This document shows, piece after piece, positions 26,311-35,036 of a stretch of 64,000 nt of DNA (its first letter is position 1; the number at the start of each line of letters is the position of its first letter). The DNA is taken from assembly GCA_964402065.1 (NCBI GenBank), contig CAYOAN010000001.1, positions 402,966-466,965 on the forward strand, given 5' to 3'. The stretch is from CAIWMF01 sp964402065 (GTDB lineage Bacteria > Verrucomicrobiota > Verrucomicrobiia > Chthoniobacterales > UBA6821). A model generated the notes under the pieces. That model was not told where the DNA came from. It did no database searches and saw only the letters and a program-made list of their open reading frames with translations. The position numbers and the translations under genes were made by a program.

Positions 26311-27102
26311 TCACGGCGTTAGATTAAAAAGAAAAATAAACCTGAGTAAGAAGTATAGTTTTTTTAAAAAGCTAACACGATAGCGTTGATGAAAAACGTC
26401 ATAACGGTCGCATTGCATTTTGTAGAGAAGAGTTCGATAAATTTCTTCCATCAGACGCCCTGCTTTCATGGCACGTTGTTGTGATAAGGACATTTTTTTC
26501 CAAGCAAGATTAGCTTTGGCAAAATAAGAGAGAGCACGTTCTGCTTGGTGGTGGAAGAGATGAGTTGCCTGAGGCGAGGGGAGGTTTTTTAAAAGCTCTT
26601 CTTCGGTAACGTTAAAACGGGCGAGATCTTCGAGTGGAAGATAGATTCTGTTTTGAGCTGCATCTTCTGCAATGTCTCGGAGAATATTCGTGAGTTGGAG
26701 AGCAAAACCAAGATTTTCTGCATACTCTTGGACGTATTTTCCTTCAGTTCCAAAAAGCTGTGCACTAATAAGTCCTACGGTAGAAGCAACTCTCCATATG
26801 TAGAGTCGTAATTCTTCAAAAGTGGCGTACCGATTAATGGTGAGATCCATCTGCATGCCGAGGATGAGTTCCTCAATAAGGTTATGATCAAGCTTGCGAA
26901 GTTGGATTAGTTCTTCGAGGGATGTGAGAGCATTTTTTAAAAAAATTTCTTTTTCCTCGTTGTTTAGTGATGAGTGGTCAATGCATTCATCGATATCGTG
27001 ACAAAAATGATAAAACCGAAATGCATCTTTGCGATTAGCTGCAGGCAAGAGCAAAAGGGCGATAGCAAGATTGGATTGAAAAAGCGAGTTAAAAAAGATC
27101 AT
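26311..27102 (-). CDS. squalene/phytoene synthase family protein
   Basis: A 263-residue trans-isoprenyl head-to-head synthase. The first Asp-rich motif is DIDECID (36-42) and the second is NILRDIAED (near 139-147), followed by RIYLPLEDL. Members join two farnesyl or geranylgeranyl diphosphates to presqualene or phytoene. Length and second motif fit HpnC/HpnD-type hopanoid enzymes, but the neighbours (ubiD, pgsA) do not settle the product. It is divergent to pgsA. Confidence 0.85.
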   Translation of the reverse strand: MIFFNSLFQSNLAIALLLLPAANRKDAFRFYHFCHDIDECIDHSSLNNEEKEIFLKNALTSLEELIQLRKLDHNLIEELILGMQMDLTINRYATFEELRLYIWRVASTVGLISAQLFGTEGKYVQEYAENLGFALQLTNILRDIAEDAAQNRIYLPLEDLARFNVTEEELLKNLPSPQATHLFHHQAERALSYFAKANLAWKKMSLSQQRAMKAGRLMEEIYRTLLYKMQCDRYDVFHQRYRVSFLKKLYFLLRFIFLFNLTP

Positions 27103-27173
27103 CGTCTTGCTTCTTGATATTGTCTAAATAAATTCAATATTCAAACACTCAATCGTAGGAAAGCTCTTTTTAT

Positions 27174-27209
27174 CTGTAACTGTAACTTGCAATCTGTAAC
27201 CTGCTTTGC
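27174..27209 (+). promoter_or_regulatory. 7-nt-period leader of pgsA
   Basis: CTGTAA, CTGTAAC, TTGCAAT, CTGTAAC, then CTGCTTTGC and ATG. No Shine-Dalgarno sequence is present. Confidence 0.65.
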
Positions 27210-27788
27210 ATGACCTTGCCCAATCAAATTACCATCGCGCGAATTTTTTTGATTCCTGTTTTTGTTTTGCTTGCTGTGTACTATGGCCATAGCGTCGAGG
27301 CAGGTTTCCCTGATGAGCACTTGCGTCTTGGAGCCATCATTGTTTTTGTTGTTGCAGCAGTGAGCGATGGCATTGATGGCTGGTTGGCGCGCTCTTGTGG
27401 ATTAAAATCAAAATTAGGTGCGATGCTTGATCCTATTGCTGACAAGGGATTGATGTTAACAGCGATCATCACATTAAGTCTTAGCAATTGGGATCGATCG
27501 CTGCCGCTTTGGTTTCCGGTTATTGTAATCACCCGCGATATTATTATTGTCGTTGGTTGGATGCTTCTCTACTTTCTTAATGATTACGTTGAGGTGAAGC
27601 CAAGTATCCTTGGCAAGGTTACGACTTTTTTTCAAATGCTGACAATTGCTACGGTATTATTACAGTGGCATCATTATAATATTATTGTTATCATCGCCGG
27701 AATCATGACTTTTTTGAGTGGTATTGGCTATATACTGGATGGAGTTGGAGTGCTGAGGATTCACAGTCATGAACAGAAACAGCTTTAA
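27210..27788 (+). CDS. pgsA: CDP-diacylglycerol-glycerol-3-phosphate phosphatidyltransferase
   Basis: A 192-residue membrane enzyme. The CDP-alcohol phosphotransferase motif D-x2-D-G-x2-A-R-x8-G-x3-D-x3-D is complete (DGIDGWLARS ... GAMLDPIADK). It makes phosphatidylglycerol phosphate. The N-terminus LPNQITIARIFLIPVF is typical. It runs 9 nt into a membrane glycosyltransferase-like gene. Confidence 0.93.
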   Translation: MTLPNQITIARIFLIPVFVLLAVYYGHSVEAGFPDEHLRLGAIIVFVVAAVSDGIDGWLARSCGLKSKLGAMLDPIADKGLMLTAIITLSLSNWDRSLPLWFPVIVITRDIIIVVGWMLLYFLNDYVEVKPSILGKVTTFFQMLTIATVLLQWHHYNIIVIIAGIMTFLSGIGYILDGVGVLRIHSHEQKQL

Positions 27789-27797
27789 TTATTTTTT

Positions 27798-29210
27798 ATG
27801 ACCGCTCATTGTCTTGGGGTAAAACGTTTTTTTCTTGCGAGTGCTATTCTTGTTCTTGTTTTAGTTGCGTTTCTTTCTGTTATTTATCCAGCACGTTGTA
27901 TTCCTTGGAATGTGATGATCAGTGGTCCTAATGAGGGATGGAATGCTTATTTTCAAGAAGCTGCAGTAACCGGGAAAAAACTCTACCCTAGTCCTGATAC
28001 CTTCATCACAAATAATTATCCTCCGCTTTCTTTTTACGCGATTGGTTTTATTGGAAAAGCAGTTGGTGATCCCATTCTGGCGGGGCGGTGGGCCACTTTT
28101 TTTGCACTCCTTTCAATTGCTTTTTTCATTTATAAAATTGTTGAAGAGCTAAGCGAAGGACGTCTGGCTGGAATCATAGCCGCATCTTTTTTTGTAGCAA
28201 CTATGGGGCTCTTTTTTGAGCGCTATGTTGGAATGAATGATCCACAGTTATTAGCCCAGGCCATCATGATGTGGGCTTTTTTGTTGTTTATAAAAGATTT
28301 TAGGAATGACAAAAAATATTTTTTCCCCATTGCCATGATGGTTGTTGCAGGTTTTTTTAAACAAAATATTATTACTTTTCCAACTGTTGCTCTGTTGTGG
28401 GTATTGGTTAAAAAAGGCCCTCTCACTTTTGGAAAGTATTTTATTTTTTCTGCTTGTTTGATAGGAGCGGGATTCGCCCTCTGCTATTTCTCTTATGGGC
28501 CTCATTTTTTCTATAATTTTTTAACACCGCGCCGCTTTTTTCCCCTTCAAGAAATAGCAGCATTGCTTGATTTGCAAAGTGTGGCACTTGCCGCAACCCT
28601 AAGTTTTTTTATTTTGTGGAAGCATCGTCGAGAGAGTCATGTCTCCCTTGTTTTGATGGCATTGATGCTTGGATTGGGGGTTCATTTTTTACAGCGAGTT
28701 GGAAGTGGAGTTGATTCTAACTCTCTATTTGAGTTTGTGATAGCTGTTGCCCTAGCTGTTGGAATGGCTTTTCAATTACTTGTGGTGACGAAAAAAGAAA
28801 AATTTCAAGTTTTATTTCTCATGCTACTTTTGCTGCCATTGCTGCTTTCACCTGGGATGAGGCTCGTTAAAAAAGGACTTTCATCTCAATTTAAGCAAGA
28901 AGCGCGTTGGCGAGAAGAATGCATGCTGGGAATGATTAAAAAAGTTCAGTCTACTCCTGGTGATGTATTGGCAGAACCATATGTAACTTTTCGTGCAGGA
29001 AAAGCTTTCTTTGTTGATGGATTTAATCTCGAAGAACGCATCCAAGCCGGCCTTGTTTCTCCTACTGTTCTTCAAGATTGTGTAAAAAAGCATCAATTAA
29101 CCAAAGTCCCTTTTGAAGCTAATGCAATGTGGCCCTATGACGATTTTAATTTTGTGCGCTTAAAAGCTCAATTCCAAGATTGGCCCAATGCGGCAGATCG
29201 TGTTCCTTAA
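27798..29210 (+). CDS. GT39/ArnT-like membrane glycosyltransferase
   Basis: A 470-residue protein with about ten membrane helices. NEGWNAYFQEAAVTGKKLYP near 43-62 resembles the first periplasmic loop of dolichyl-phosphate-mannose-type or ArnT transferases, where an acidic residue is catalytic, and ITNNYPPLSFYAIG and GMNDPQLLAQAI fit the family. It would use a polyprenyl-phosphate sugar and modify lipid A, glycans or proteins. The substrate is unknown. It is co-directional with pgsA and der, with 24 nt to der. Confidence 0.65.
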   Translation: MTAHCLGVKRFFLASAILVLVLVAFLSVIYPARCIPWNVMISGPNEGWNAYFQEAAVTGKKLYPSPDTFITNNYPPLSFYAIGFIGKAVGDPILAGRWATFFALLSIAFFIYKIVEELSEGRLAGIIAASFFVATMGLFFERYVGMNDPQLLAQAIMMWAFLLFIKDFRNDKKYFFPIAMMVVAGFFKQNIITFPTVALLWVLVKKGPLTFGKYFIFSACLIGAGFALCYFSYGPHFFYNFLTPRRFFPLQEIAALLDLQSVALAATLSFFILWKHRRESHVSLVLMALMLGLGVHFLQRVGSGVDSNSLFEFVIAVALAVGMAFQLLVVTKKEKFQVLFLMLLLLPLLLSPGMRLVKKGLSSQFKQEARWREECMLGMIKKVQSTPGDVLAEPYVTFRAGKAFFVDGFNLEERIQAGLVSPTVLQDCVKKHQLTKVPFEANAMWPYDDFNFVRLKAQFQDWPNAADRVP

Positions 29211-29234
29211 TAAAAAAGTATTTTAATCTATTCT

Positions 29235-30683
29235 ATGTATCGTGTCGCTATTGTTGGCCGACCTAATGTCGGAAAATCTTCTTTGTTTAATCGCCTCTTG
29301 GGCCGCAGGCTGGCGATCGTACATGATCAGCCAGGTGTAACGCGAGATCGCTTGGCAGCAACTTGCCAACAGGGAAATATTCCCTTTGAAATTATTGATA
29401 CCGGAGGCATCGGTGATAATCCCGATCCGGAGTTTGCAGAGGCAACGCAACTTGCCGCAACCGCAGCAATCAACTCTGCGGACTTGCTCTTGTTTGTGGT
29501 GGATGGACAAGTTGGTGTAATGCCCTTGGATCAAGAGCTCACGGAGCAATTGCGTCGCAGTGGAAAGCCGTTGGTGCTGATTGTAAATAAAATCGACGAG
29601 AGACAGCATGAGCCCTTTTTAGATGACTTTTATCAACTCGGCTTTGAGACAGTTCTCGGAATGAGTGCGGCTCATGGTCGTGGATTACAAGATGTAATTA
29701 AAACAATTGAAGAACAAGTCAGTAAGAAAAAACAGCAAACAGTAGTAGAAGAAGTTGTTGAGACGTTTCCTAAGCTAGCGATTGTTGGTCGTCCCAATGT
29801 TGGAAAATCTTCGCTACTGAATAGACTTCTTGGAGAGGAGAGGAGCATTGTGAGTGATATCTCTGGTACTACTCGCGATGCGCTTGATGTTAAATGTGAC
29901 TTGCAAGGAACTTCTTATATTCTTGTCGACACTGCAGGATTACGGCATCGTTCACGGCCGGATACATCAGTTGAAATTTTCAGCGCTATGCGATCTGAAG
30001 AAGCTTTACGTCGAGCTGATGTCGGTATCTTGGTGTTAGATGCAACAGCAGGAGTGACGGCTCAAGACAAACGCATCGCAGGGCTTTTACAAGAGTCAAT
30101 GAAGCCATGCCTTATTATCCTGAATAAATGGGATCTGATGCATAAAGAAGATGGCGGTAGGATGGCACAGGGAGAAGAGGCACAAAAAATTCGTGAAGAA
30201 CTTTTCTTTCTCGATTTTGCACCAATTATTTGTCTTTCTGCAAAAACAGGTCATGACGTAAAACGCTTAGCGGCCGCATTAGAAGAGGTTCGGCAGGCAG
30301 CTGAAACACATATTGGAACAGGAGAGCTGAACCGATTTTTCAAATATGTTTGGGAAAATCAACCGCCACCCTCACGTGGAGGAAAACGCTTTAAACTTCT
30401 CTACGCAACACAGGTTGCTCCTGAAGTGAAACGACCTTTTTATCCACCGGAATTTTTGCTTTTTGTCAATAATGCCGACTTAATGACGGATGCGTATGAA
30501 AAATATTTGCATCATTGCATCCGTGCCCAGTGGCCTTTCCTGGGGCTTCCCATCAGATTGCGTTTACAAGGGCGCCTCTCTCGCGAAGAGCAAGATCGAC
30601 GCAGCGGTTATGATGGAAGTTCTGCAAGAAAAAAAGAGCAACCGCTTCGAAGGAATGCGAAGGGAAATCGATTGGGAGGCTAG
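29235..30683 (+). CDS. der: ribosome-biogenesis GTPase Der (EngA)
   Basis: A 482-residue protein with two GTPase domains: GRPNVGKSSLFN plus DTGG and NKID in the first (residues 1-160), GRPNVGKSSLLN plus DTAG and NKWD in the second (about 175-350). A KH-like domain follows (NRFFKYVWENQPPPSRGGKRFKLL, positions about 358-381), then a basic tail. Der matures the 50S subunit. Confidence 0.96.
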   Translation: MYRVAIVGRPNVGKSSLFNRLLGRRLAIVHDQPGVTRDRLAATCQQGNIPFEIIDTGGIGDNPDPEFAEATQLAATAAINSADLLLFVVDGQVGVMPLDQELTEQLRRSGKPLVLIVNKIDERQHEPFLDDFYQLGFETVLGMSAAHGRGLQDVIKTIEEQVSKKKQQTVVEEVVETFPKLAIVGRPNVGKSSLLNRLLGEERSIVSDISGTTRDALDVKCDLQGTSYILVDTAGLRHRSRPDTSVEIFSAMRSEEALRRADVGILVLDATAGVTAQDKRIAGLLQESMKPCLIILNKWDLMHKEDGGRMAQGEEAQKIREELFFLDFAPIICLSAKTGHDVKRLAAALEEVRQAAETHIGTGELNRFFKYVWENQPPPSRGGKRFKLLYATQVAPEVKRPFYPPEFLLFVNNADLMTDAYEKYLHHCIRAQWPFLGLPIRLRLQGRLSREEQDRRSGYDGSSARKKEQPLRRNAKGNRLGG

Positions 30684-30704
30684 TCCCAGATTGACAGAAG
30701 AAAG

Positions 30705-30908
30705 ATGTTATCTAGAATATCGTTTTTTATGGAAAAATTTCCTCATCCACTTCCTCCAACTGAAGCTCAAATTAAAATTGAAGAGCAGCAAATTCGCTGC
30801 ATTCTTTTTGGTCTGCCACGTTTTTTAACTCTTTCTTTGATGGCGATTGTCATTGTCACAGCTATCGCCGTCGCATGTAATTTTAATGTGATGCAGTGGA
30901 TGGAATAG
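30705..30908 (+). CDS. small single-pass membrane protein
   Basis: Up to 67 residues; an internal ATG at 30729 gives 59. One membrane helix (LTLSLMAIVIVTAIAVACNF) follows a short basic/polar N-terminus (PPTEAQIKIEEQQIRCI). It lies 21 nt after der, so it is probably co-transcribed. No family is recognised. Confidence 0.45.
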   Translation: MLSRISFFMEKFPHPLPPTEAQIKIEEQQIRCILFGLPRFLTLSLMAIVIVTAIAVACNFNVMQWME

Positions 30909-31365
30909 ACTTCTTGCAACATGCTATTGATGTCGCGAAATGTGTTACGTTAGTTTCGAGTTTTTTGATCATTTTTATAAGAGCTAACGAGCAAGAGGGA
31001 GAGGTTCTTTGTGAAACGGGCTGTGCCTTTAGCATGGGGTTGGTGTGACCAGGACAGAGCCACTGGCTCATCAAAGCAAGCCTCCGGCGAATGATCTTAC
31101 CTCGCCGAAATTTGAAGAACGTTTGAAAAAATATCCACGGATGGGATTGTTGCATCCGTGATCTTAATGCTCAATGGAACGTTGATTCCTGATGTGTTAA
31201 AAAAAGTTGCGCTTTCAAAGAGGCGTTGGAAAGCAAGTGAACTGCAAGCAGTAAATAAATGTTTGCTTGAGCTAATTAAGAAAGAAAGCGGGGGTGCCGT
31301 GAGAAAAAATGCTCACGTCTAATTTGTGCTTATTAGAGCAAGCATTGAACTGAAATGAGTCTTGT
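30909..31365. other. 457-nt gap with a structured-RNA candidate and small frames
   Basis: A long fold is possible between GATCATT (30967-30973) and AATGATC (31090-31096); inside, GAGG (31001-31004) pairs with CCTC (31081-31084), CTTTG with CAAAG and a GGGCTGTGCC-like arm with GGACAGAGCC. CACGGATG (31136-31143) and CATCCGTG (31153-31160) form a further hairpin. Small plus-strand frames exist: GTG at 31045 to TGA at 31159 (38 codons) and ATG 31168 to TAA near 31323 (52 residues, basic). I cannot support either as a gene. Confidence 0.4.
30967..31096 (+). ncRNA. candidate long-hairpin RNA with internal bubble
   Basis: Nested complementary segments make one rod with a large asymmetric loop near the base, the general plan of 6S RNA. 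No sequence signature confirms that identity and the strand is uncertain because the repeats are symmetrical. RNase P, tmRNA and SRP signatures are absent. Confidence 0.25.
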
Positions 31366-32043
31366 TTACGGACTGAGTCTCTCAATGTTCCAATTTCCAT
31401 TTTCTTGTTTTGTATAACAAAAGCGATCATGTAAGCGATTGCTACGTCCTTGCCAGAACTCGATTTCATGCGGTACGACAAGGTAGCCATTCCAAAAATC
31501 AGGTGTTGGAATAATCTGATTTTCAAAACAAGTTTCAAGTTTTTGAAAACATTTTTCTAATTCTTCGCGGTTGGAAAGGGGAGCGCTTTGATGAGATGCC
31601 CAAGCTGCAAGCTGGCTTCGACGAGGGCGTGATTGAAAATACTTCTCTGTTTCACTGCGAGGCAAGAGCGTGACATGACCGTTGATGTGCACTTGACGTT
31701 CAAGTGAGTGCCAATGAAACAGCAAAGCAACGCGAGGATTTTCAGCAATTTGTTTTCCTTTGGTGCTCGTGCTGTTGGTGAAAAAACGAAATCCAGCTTG
31801 ACCATAGCCTTTAAGCAAGACAGTCCGTGAAGTAATTTTTAGATCGCAACTCGTTGTAGAAAGAACCATGGCGTTGGCCTCAATGACTCCTTGACAAGCG
31901 AGGGCTTCGTTAAACCACTTGTCAAATTGTTTTGTAGGATCGTCCTCTAACCCTGTGTTTTCCAGGGTTGCAAGGCTGTGGTCACGCCGCATGTCGGCGA
32001 GGGAGCGATGGTTTTCTGAATCTGAAAAAGGAAGGTAATCCAT
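31366..32043 (-). CDS. pdxH: pyridoxamine 5'-phosphate oxidase
   Basis: A 225-residue flavoenzyme that oxidises PNP or PMP to PLP. Signatures are SRTVLLKGYGQAGFRFFTN, KGKQIAENPRVALLFHW, RQVHINGHV, SRPRRSQLAAWAS, and the C-terminal EFWQGRSNRLHDRFCYTK followed by W-x-I-E-R-L-x-P. Length fits. It stands alone, with no leader repeats seen. Confidence 0.96.
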   Translation of the reverse strand: MDYLPFSDSENHRSLADMRRDHSLATLENTGLEDDPTKQFDKWFNEALACQGVIEANAMVLSTTSCDLKITSRTVLLKGYGQAGFRFFTNSTSTKGKQIAENPRVALLFHWHSLERQVHINGHVTLLPRSETEKYFQSRPRRSQLAAWASHQSAPLSNREELEKCFQKLETCFENQIIPTPDFWNGYLVVPHEIEFWQGRSNRLHDRFCYTKQENGNWNIERLSP

Positions 32044-32167
32044 AATTCAAGTATCTTGAGAAGAAAAAATATAAGAAGCTATCTAAAAATTCACTTTGAC
32101 AGAAGAGGCTTTGATGGTGATGATATTCATCCGTTTTCTTACGGGCTTTGATGCACCACTGCCTCAA

Positions 32168-32230
32168 AACCTAAAAACGTCAATAGAAGTATGAGCAAAT
32201 TATTAACACTGCTATTTACGTTTTTAGGTT
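32168..32230. repeat. 13-bp perfect inverted repeat before tRNA-Thr
   Basis: AACCTAAAAACGT (32168-32180) pairs with ACGTTTTTAGGTT (32218-32230); AATAG and CTATT extend the stem after one mismatched position. It lies between pdxH (leftward) and tRNA-Thr-tuf (rightward), so it is in a divergent promoter region rather than at a 3' end. Confidence 0.6.
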
Positions 32231-32304
32231 TACCTTGGCTTATGTGAGTGAGTCATGGTACTGTAAGCGAACGGAAACGACTTCTGGTCGATGTTCTTAA
32301 TTTA

Positions 32305-32380
<76 letters not shown>

Positions 32381-32427
32381 GAGGAACATTGCCCAACATC
32401 AACAACTACTAGAAAACAACAACTACA

Positions 32428-33612
32428 ATGGCTAAGGACACATTCCAACGCAATAAGCCGCACGTTAACGTCGGCACCATTGGTCACGTCGATCACGGCA
32501 AGACCACTCTCACTGCTGCTATCACTACAGTGCTTGCAAAAACTGGTAAAGCTCAAGCACGAGCTTATGATCAGATTGACGCAGCTCCTGAAGAAAAAGA
32601 GCGCGGTATTACAATCTCCACAGCGCACGTCGAGTATGAAAGTGATGCACGTCACTATGCTCACGTTGACTGCCCAGGACATGCTGACTACGTCAAGAAC
32701 ATGATCACTGGTGCTGCTCAAATGGACGGTGCTATTCTCGTTGTTAGTGCAGCGGACGGTCCGATGCCTCAAACTCGTGAGCACATTCTTTTGGCTCGCC
32801 AAGTTGGTGTTCCATCAATGGTCGTTTTCATGAACAAGGTTGATCTTGTTGATGATCCTGAATTGCTTGATCTCGTTGAGATGGAAATTCGTGATCTTCT
32901 TACATCCTATGATTTCCCAGGTGATGAAATTCCTATCGTTAAAGGTAGCGCTAAAAAAGCACTTGATGGCGATCCAGAAATGGAAAAACAAATCGTTGCT
33001 CTTATTGATGCGGTTGATAAATATATCCCACTTCCAGAGCGTCCAAAAGATCAACCATTCCTTCTTCCTGTTGAAGACGTCTTCAATATTGAAGGTCGTG
33101 GAACCGTTGCTACAGGCCGTGTAGAACGTGGTATCCTTAAGAAAATGGAAGAAGTTGAAATCGTCGGTTTGAAAGATACTGTAAAGACAACAGTAACTGA
33201 CATCGAAATGTTCCGTAAACTTCTTGATACAGCAGAAGCTGGAGACAACGTTGGTCTTCTTCTTCGCGGTGTTAAAAAAGAAGATATCGAACGTGGTCAA
33301 GTTATTGCTAAAGTAGGTTCGATTAAGCCTCACAAAAAATTCAAGGCTGAAATCTACGTTCTTAGCAAAGACGAAGGTGGTCGTCACACACCATTCTTCT
33401 CGAACTATCGTCCACAATTCTATTTCCGTACCACAGACGTTACAGGTAGCGTTAAGCTTCCAGATGGCGTTGAAATGGTAATGCCTGGAGATAACGTTTC
33501 TATCGAAGTTGAGCTCATCACACCAATTGCAATGGAAAAAACAATCCGTTTCGCAATTCGTGAAGGTGGCCGTACTGTTGGTGCAGGACGTGTTTCCGAA
33601 ATTCTTGACTAA
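32428..33612 (+). CDS. tuf: elongation factor Tu
   Basis: A 394-residue EF-Tu. GTP motifs are GHVDHGKT (19-26), DCPGH (near 81) and NKVD (near 136). Domain 2 and 3 signatures (GRGTVATGRVERG, GGRHTPFFSNYRPQFYFRT) are intact. The leader is CA-rich with little structure and no Shine-Dalgarno sequence. Codon use looks more regular than in neighbours, as expected for a highly expressed gene. Confidence 0.99.
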   Translation: MAKDTFQRNKPHVNVGTIGHVDHGKTTLTAAITTVLAKTGKAQARAYDQIDAAPEEKERGITISTAHVEYESDARHYAHVDCPGHADYVKNMITGAAQMDGAILVVSAADGPMPQTREHILLARQVGVPSMVVFMNKVDLVDDPELLDLVEMEIRDLLTSYDFPGDEIPIVKGSAKKALDGDPEMEKQIVALIDAVDKYIPLPERPKDQPFLLPVEDVFNIEGRGTVATGRVERGILKKMEEVEIVGLKDTVKTTVTDIEMFRKLLDTAEAGDNVGLLLRGVKKEDIERGQVIAKVGSIKPHKKFKAEIYVLSKDEGGRHTPFFSNYRPQFYFRTTDVTGSVKLPDGVEMVMPGDNVSIEVELITPIAMEKTIRFAIREGGRTVGAGRVSEILD

Positions 33613-33706
33613 CGTCATAAAAAATTTAAGGTGGGGGCTAGAGTTAACCTCTTCTCCCATTTTAAAGACTCAAAGTTATCCATTCTTTTTAGTTTGCTGA
33701 TGTTGA

Positions 33707-33737
33707 TCATCGGGCCTCTTGAACAGAGGCTCGGTGA
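33707..33737 (+). terminator. stem-loop after tuf
   Basis: TCATCGGGCCTCT (33707-33719) pairs with AGAGGCTCGGTGA (33725-33737) using two G-U pairs, with a 5-nt loop. It lies 95 nt after the tuf stop and before tRNA-Trp. It may attenuate read-through rather than stop it fully. Confidence 0.55.
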
Positions 33738-33775
33738 CTTTGATAAAAAGCAATAGCAAACTTTAAAAAAATTTT

Positions 33776-33848
33776 AGGCCAGTAGCTCAATTGGTAGAGT
33801 AGCGGTCTCCAAAACCGTTGGTTGGGGGTTCGATTCCCTCCTGGCCTG
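33776..33848 (+). tRNA. tRNA-Trp (anticodon CCA)
   Basis: Acceptor AGGCCAG pairs with CTGGCCT; the anticodon loop is TCTCCAAAA; the T-arm is GGGGGTTCGATTCCCTC. CCA is not encoded. The position between tuf and secE is the usual one. Confidence 0.95.
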
Positions 33849-33850
33849 AG

Positions 33851-33878
33851 TTTTTATTGATTTTCAAATCAATAAAAA
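33851..33878. repeat. 13-bp A/T palindrome after tRNA-Trp
   Basis: TTTTTATTGATTT and AAATCAATAAAAA pair around TC. The polarity lacks a U-run downstream on the plus strand, so it is not a standard terminator for tRNA-Trp. Confidence 0.5.
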
Positions 33879-33889
33879 AATTGTTTAAG

Positions 33890-33957
33890 TTAAAAGTTTA
33901 AGTAATAGTTGCCTTTCTTTATCTTAATTTTCAACTTTTAATCTTTAACTTTCACTG
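33890..33957 (+). promoter_or_regulatory. secE leader: heptad tract with an upstream complement
   Basis: The tract (33931-33957) reads TCAACTT, TTAATCT, TTAACTT, TCACTG. TTAAAAGTT at 33890-33898 can pair with AACTTTTAA at 33933-33941 inside the tract. A further hairpin, GCCAC-AAA-GTGGC, sits between the tract and ATG. Confidence 0.5.
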
Positions 33958-33975
33958 CCACAAAGTGGCTTTATT

Positions 33976-34191
33976 ATGTTCTCCAAAATCAGTAAATATA
34001 TTAAAGAAGTTCAAGTAGAGCTTCATAAAGCTCAATGGCCTTGGAATCCTGAAGAAAATGGCTTCAAGCGCTACAAGGAATTGTGGAATTCTAGCTTGGT
34101 TGTGATTATTGCCATGCTCTTGATAGGTGGGTACATTGCTTTTTTTGATTTTATTACGGTTAATGTGGTCGGTTTTTTAACTCACCCCTAA
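33976..34191 (+). CDS. secE: preprotein translocase subunit SecE
   Basis: A 71-residue SecE with the conserved amphipathic part KEVQVELHKAQWPW and one membrane helix (SLVVIIAMLLIGGYIAFFDF). It braces SecY in the Sec channel. tuf, tRNA-Trp and nusG flank it, as expected. Confidence 0.93.
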   Translation: MFSKISKYIKEVQVELHKAQWPWNPEENGFKRYKELWNSSLVVIIAMLLIGGYIAFFDFITVNVVGFLTHP

Positions 34192-34211
34192 AATCTACCT
34201 TTAAAATTCTA

Positions 34212-34317
34212 CTGATGCAGCGAAGAACGGCATCATGTCGGTGCTCGTTTTTTGAGTATTTCTATCTACACTCTTCGTCTGTGCGCCGTCGTACCTTTTA
34301 TTCTTTATCTGCATCAG
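34212..34317. repeat. nested inverted-repeat element after secE
   Basis: CTGATGCAG (34212-34220) pairs with CTGCATCAG (34309-34317). Inside, GAAGAA/TTCTTT and ACGGC/GCCGT pair in order, and a GAGT...ACTC hairpin is central. A related element follows nusG at 35037-35142; they share GTCGGTGCTC and the ACACTC and CATCAGCAA parts. Confidence 0.6.
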
Positions 34318-34414
34318 CAAGTTTTACACGCAGATTTGCAAGCTAGCTCATAGGAGCACTGTTGAAATAATTATCTCAATTTTTTAACTTTTCTTTTTTC
34401 AACAAATATTTATT

Positions 34415-34454
34415 CTCTTCAACTCTTCAACCTTTCAACTCTTCAACTTTTTTT
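34415..34454 (+). promoter_or_regulatory. 8-nt-period leader of nusG
   Basis: CTCTTCAA, CTCTTCAA, CCTTTCAA, CTCTTCAA, then CTTTTTTT and ATG. This is the only clear octamer version of the leader class. No G occurs in the whole tract. Confidence 0.7.
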
Positions 34455-35018
34455 ATGCCTCTCGCTCCTAAAGATCAATGGTTCGTCGTTCATGTCCTCT
34501 CCGGCCAGGAGCAAAAAGTTCATGACAACATCATGAAGCGCGTTAAATCGGAAGAATTAGGTGATTGTATTTTTGAAGTTCTGATTCCTACAGAGCGTGT
34601 TCAAGAAATTAAGCGTGGTAAAAAAACAGAAACAACACGTAAGTTTTTTCCAGGATATCTTATCATCAATATGCATCTTTTTGATGAGAATGATAAACTT
34701 GTTGAAAAAACTTGGTACTTTATCAAGGACACTAATGGTGTTATTGGATTTGCAGGAACGAAAGATCGTCCTGTCCCAATGCGTCCTAAAGAAGTATCAG
34801 GAATGCTTGCTCAAATGAAAGAGCGTGAAGAAAATATCACGCAAAAAATTATTTTTGATGTTGGTGATAAGGTAAAAGTTGCTGATGGACCTTTCCAAAA
34901 CCAACAAGGCGTTGTTGAGGAAGTTGATCCAGAACGTGGTAAATTGCGTGTTTCGGTTAGTATTTTTGGGCGTGAGACACCGGTTGAGTTGGAGTACTGG
35001 CAAGTTGAAAAAGCTTAA
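34455..35018 (+). CDS. nusG: transcription antitermination factor NusG
   Basis: A 187-residue NusG: the NGN domain starts with WFVVHVLSGQEQKVHDNI, and a KOW domain has VGDKVKVADGPFQNQQGVVEEVDPERGKL (split here at positions about 137-165). It bridges RNA polymerase and Rho or S10. The expected next genes, rplK-rplA-rplJ-rplL-rpoBC, are absent; recJ follows. Confidence 0.95.
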   Translation: MPLAPKDQWFVVHVLSGQEQKVHDNIMKRVKSEELGDCIFEVLIPTERVQEIKRGKKTETTRKFFPGYLIINMHLFDENDKLVEKTWYFIKDTNGVIGFAGTKDRPVPMRPKEVSGMLAQMKEREENITQKIIFDVGDKVKVADGPFQNQQGVVEEVDPERGKLRVSVSIFGRETPVELEYWQVEKA

Positions 35019-35036
35019 AACGCACGCTAAATTCTA

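Noticed and set aside
30909..31160. RNase P, tmRNA or a second SRP RNA
   Set aside because: None of the conserved words of these RNAs is present on either strand.
32815..33660. A long minus-strand frame of 281 codons opposite tuf
   Set aside because: It is the mirror of a highly conserved gene with strong codon bias; its protein has no recognisable domain and is Phe/Asn-rich, as expected for such a shadow.
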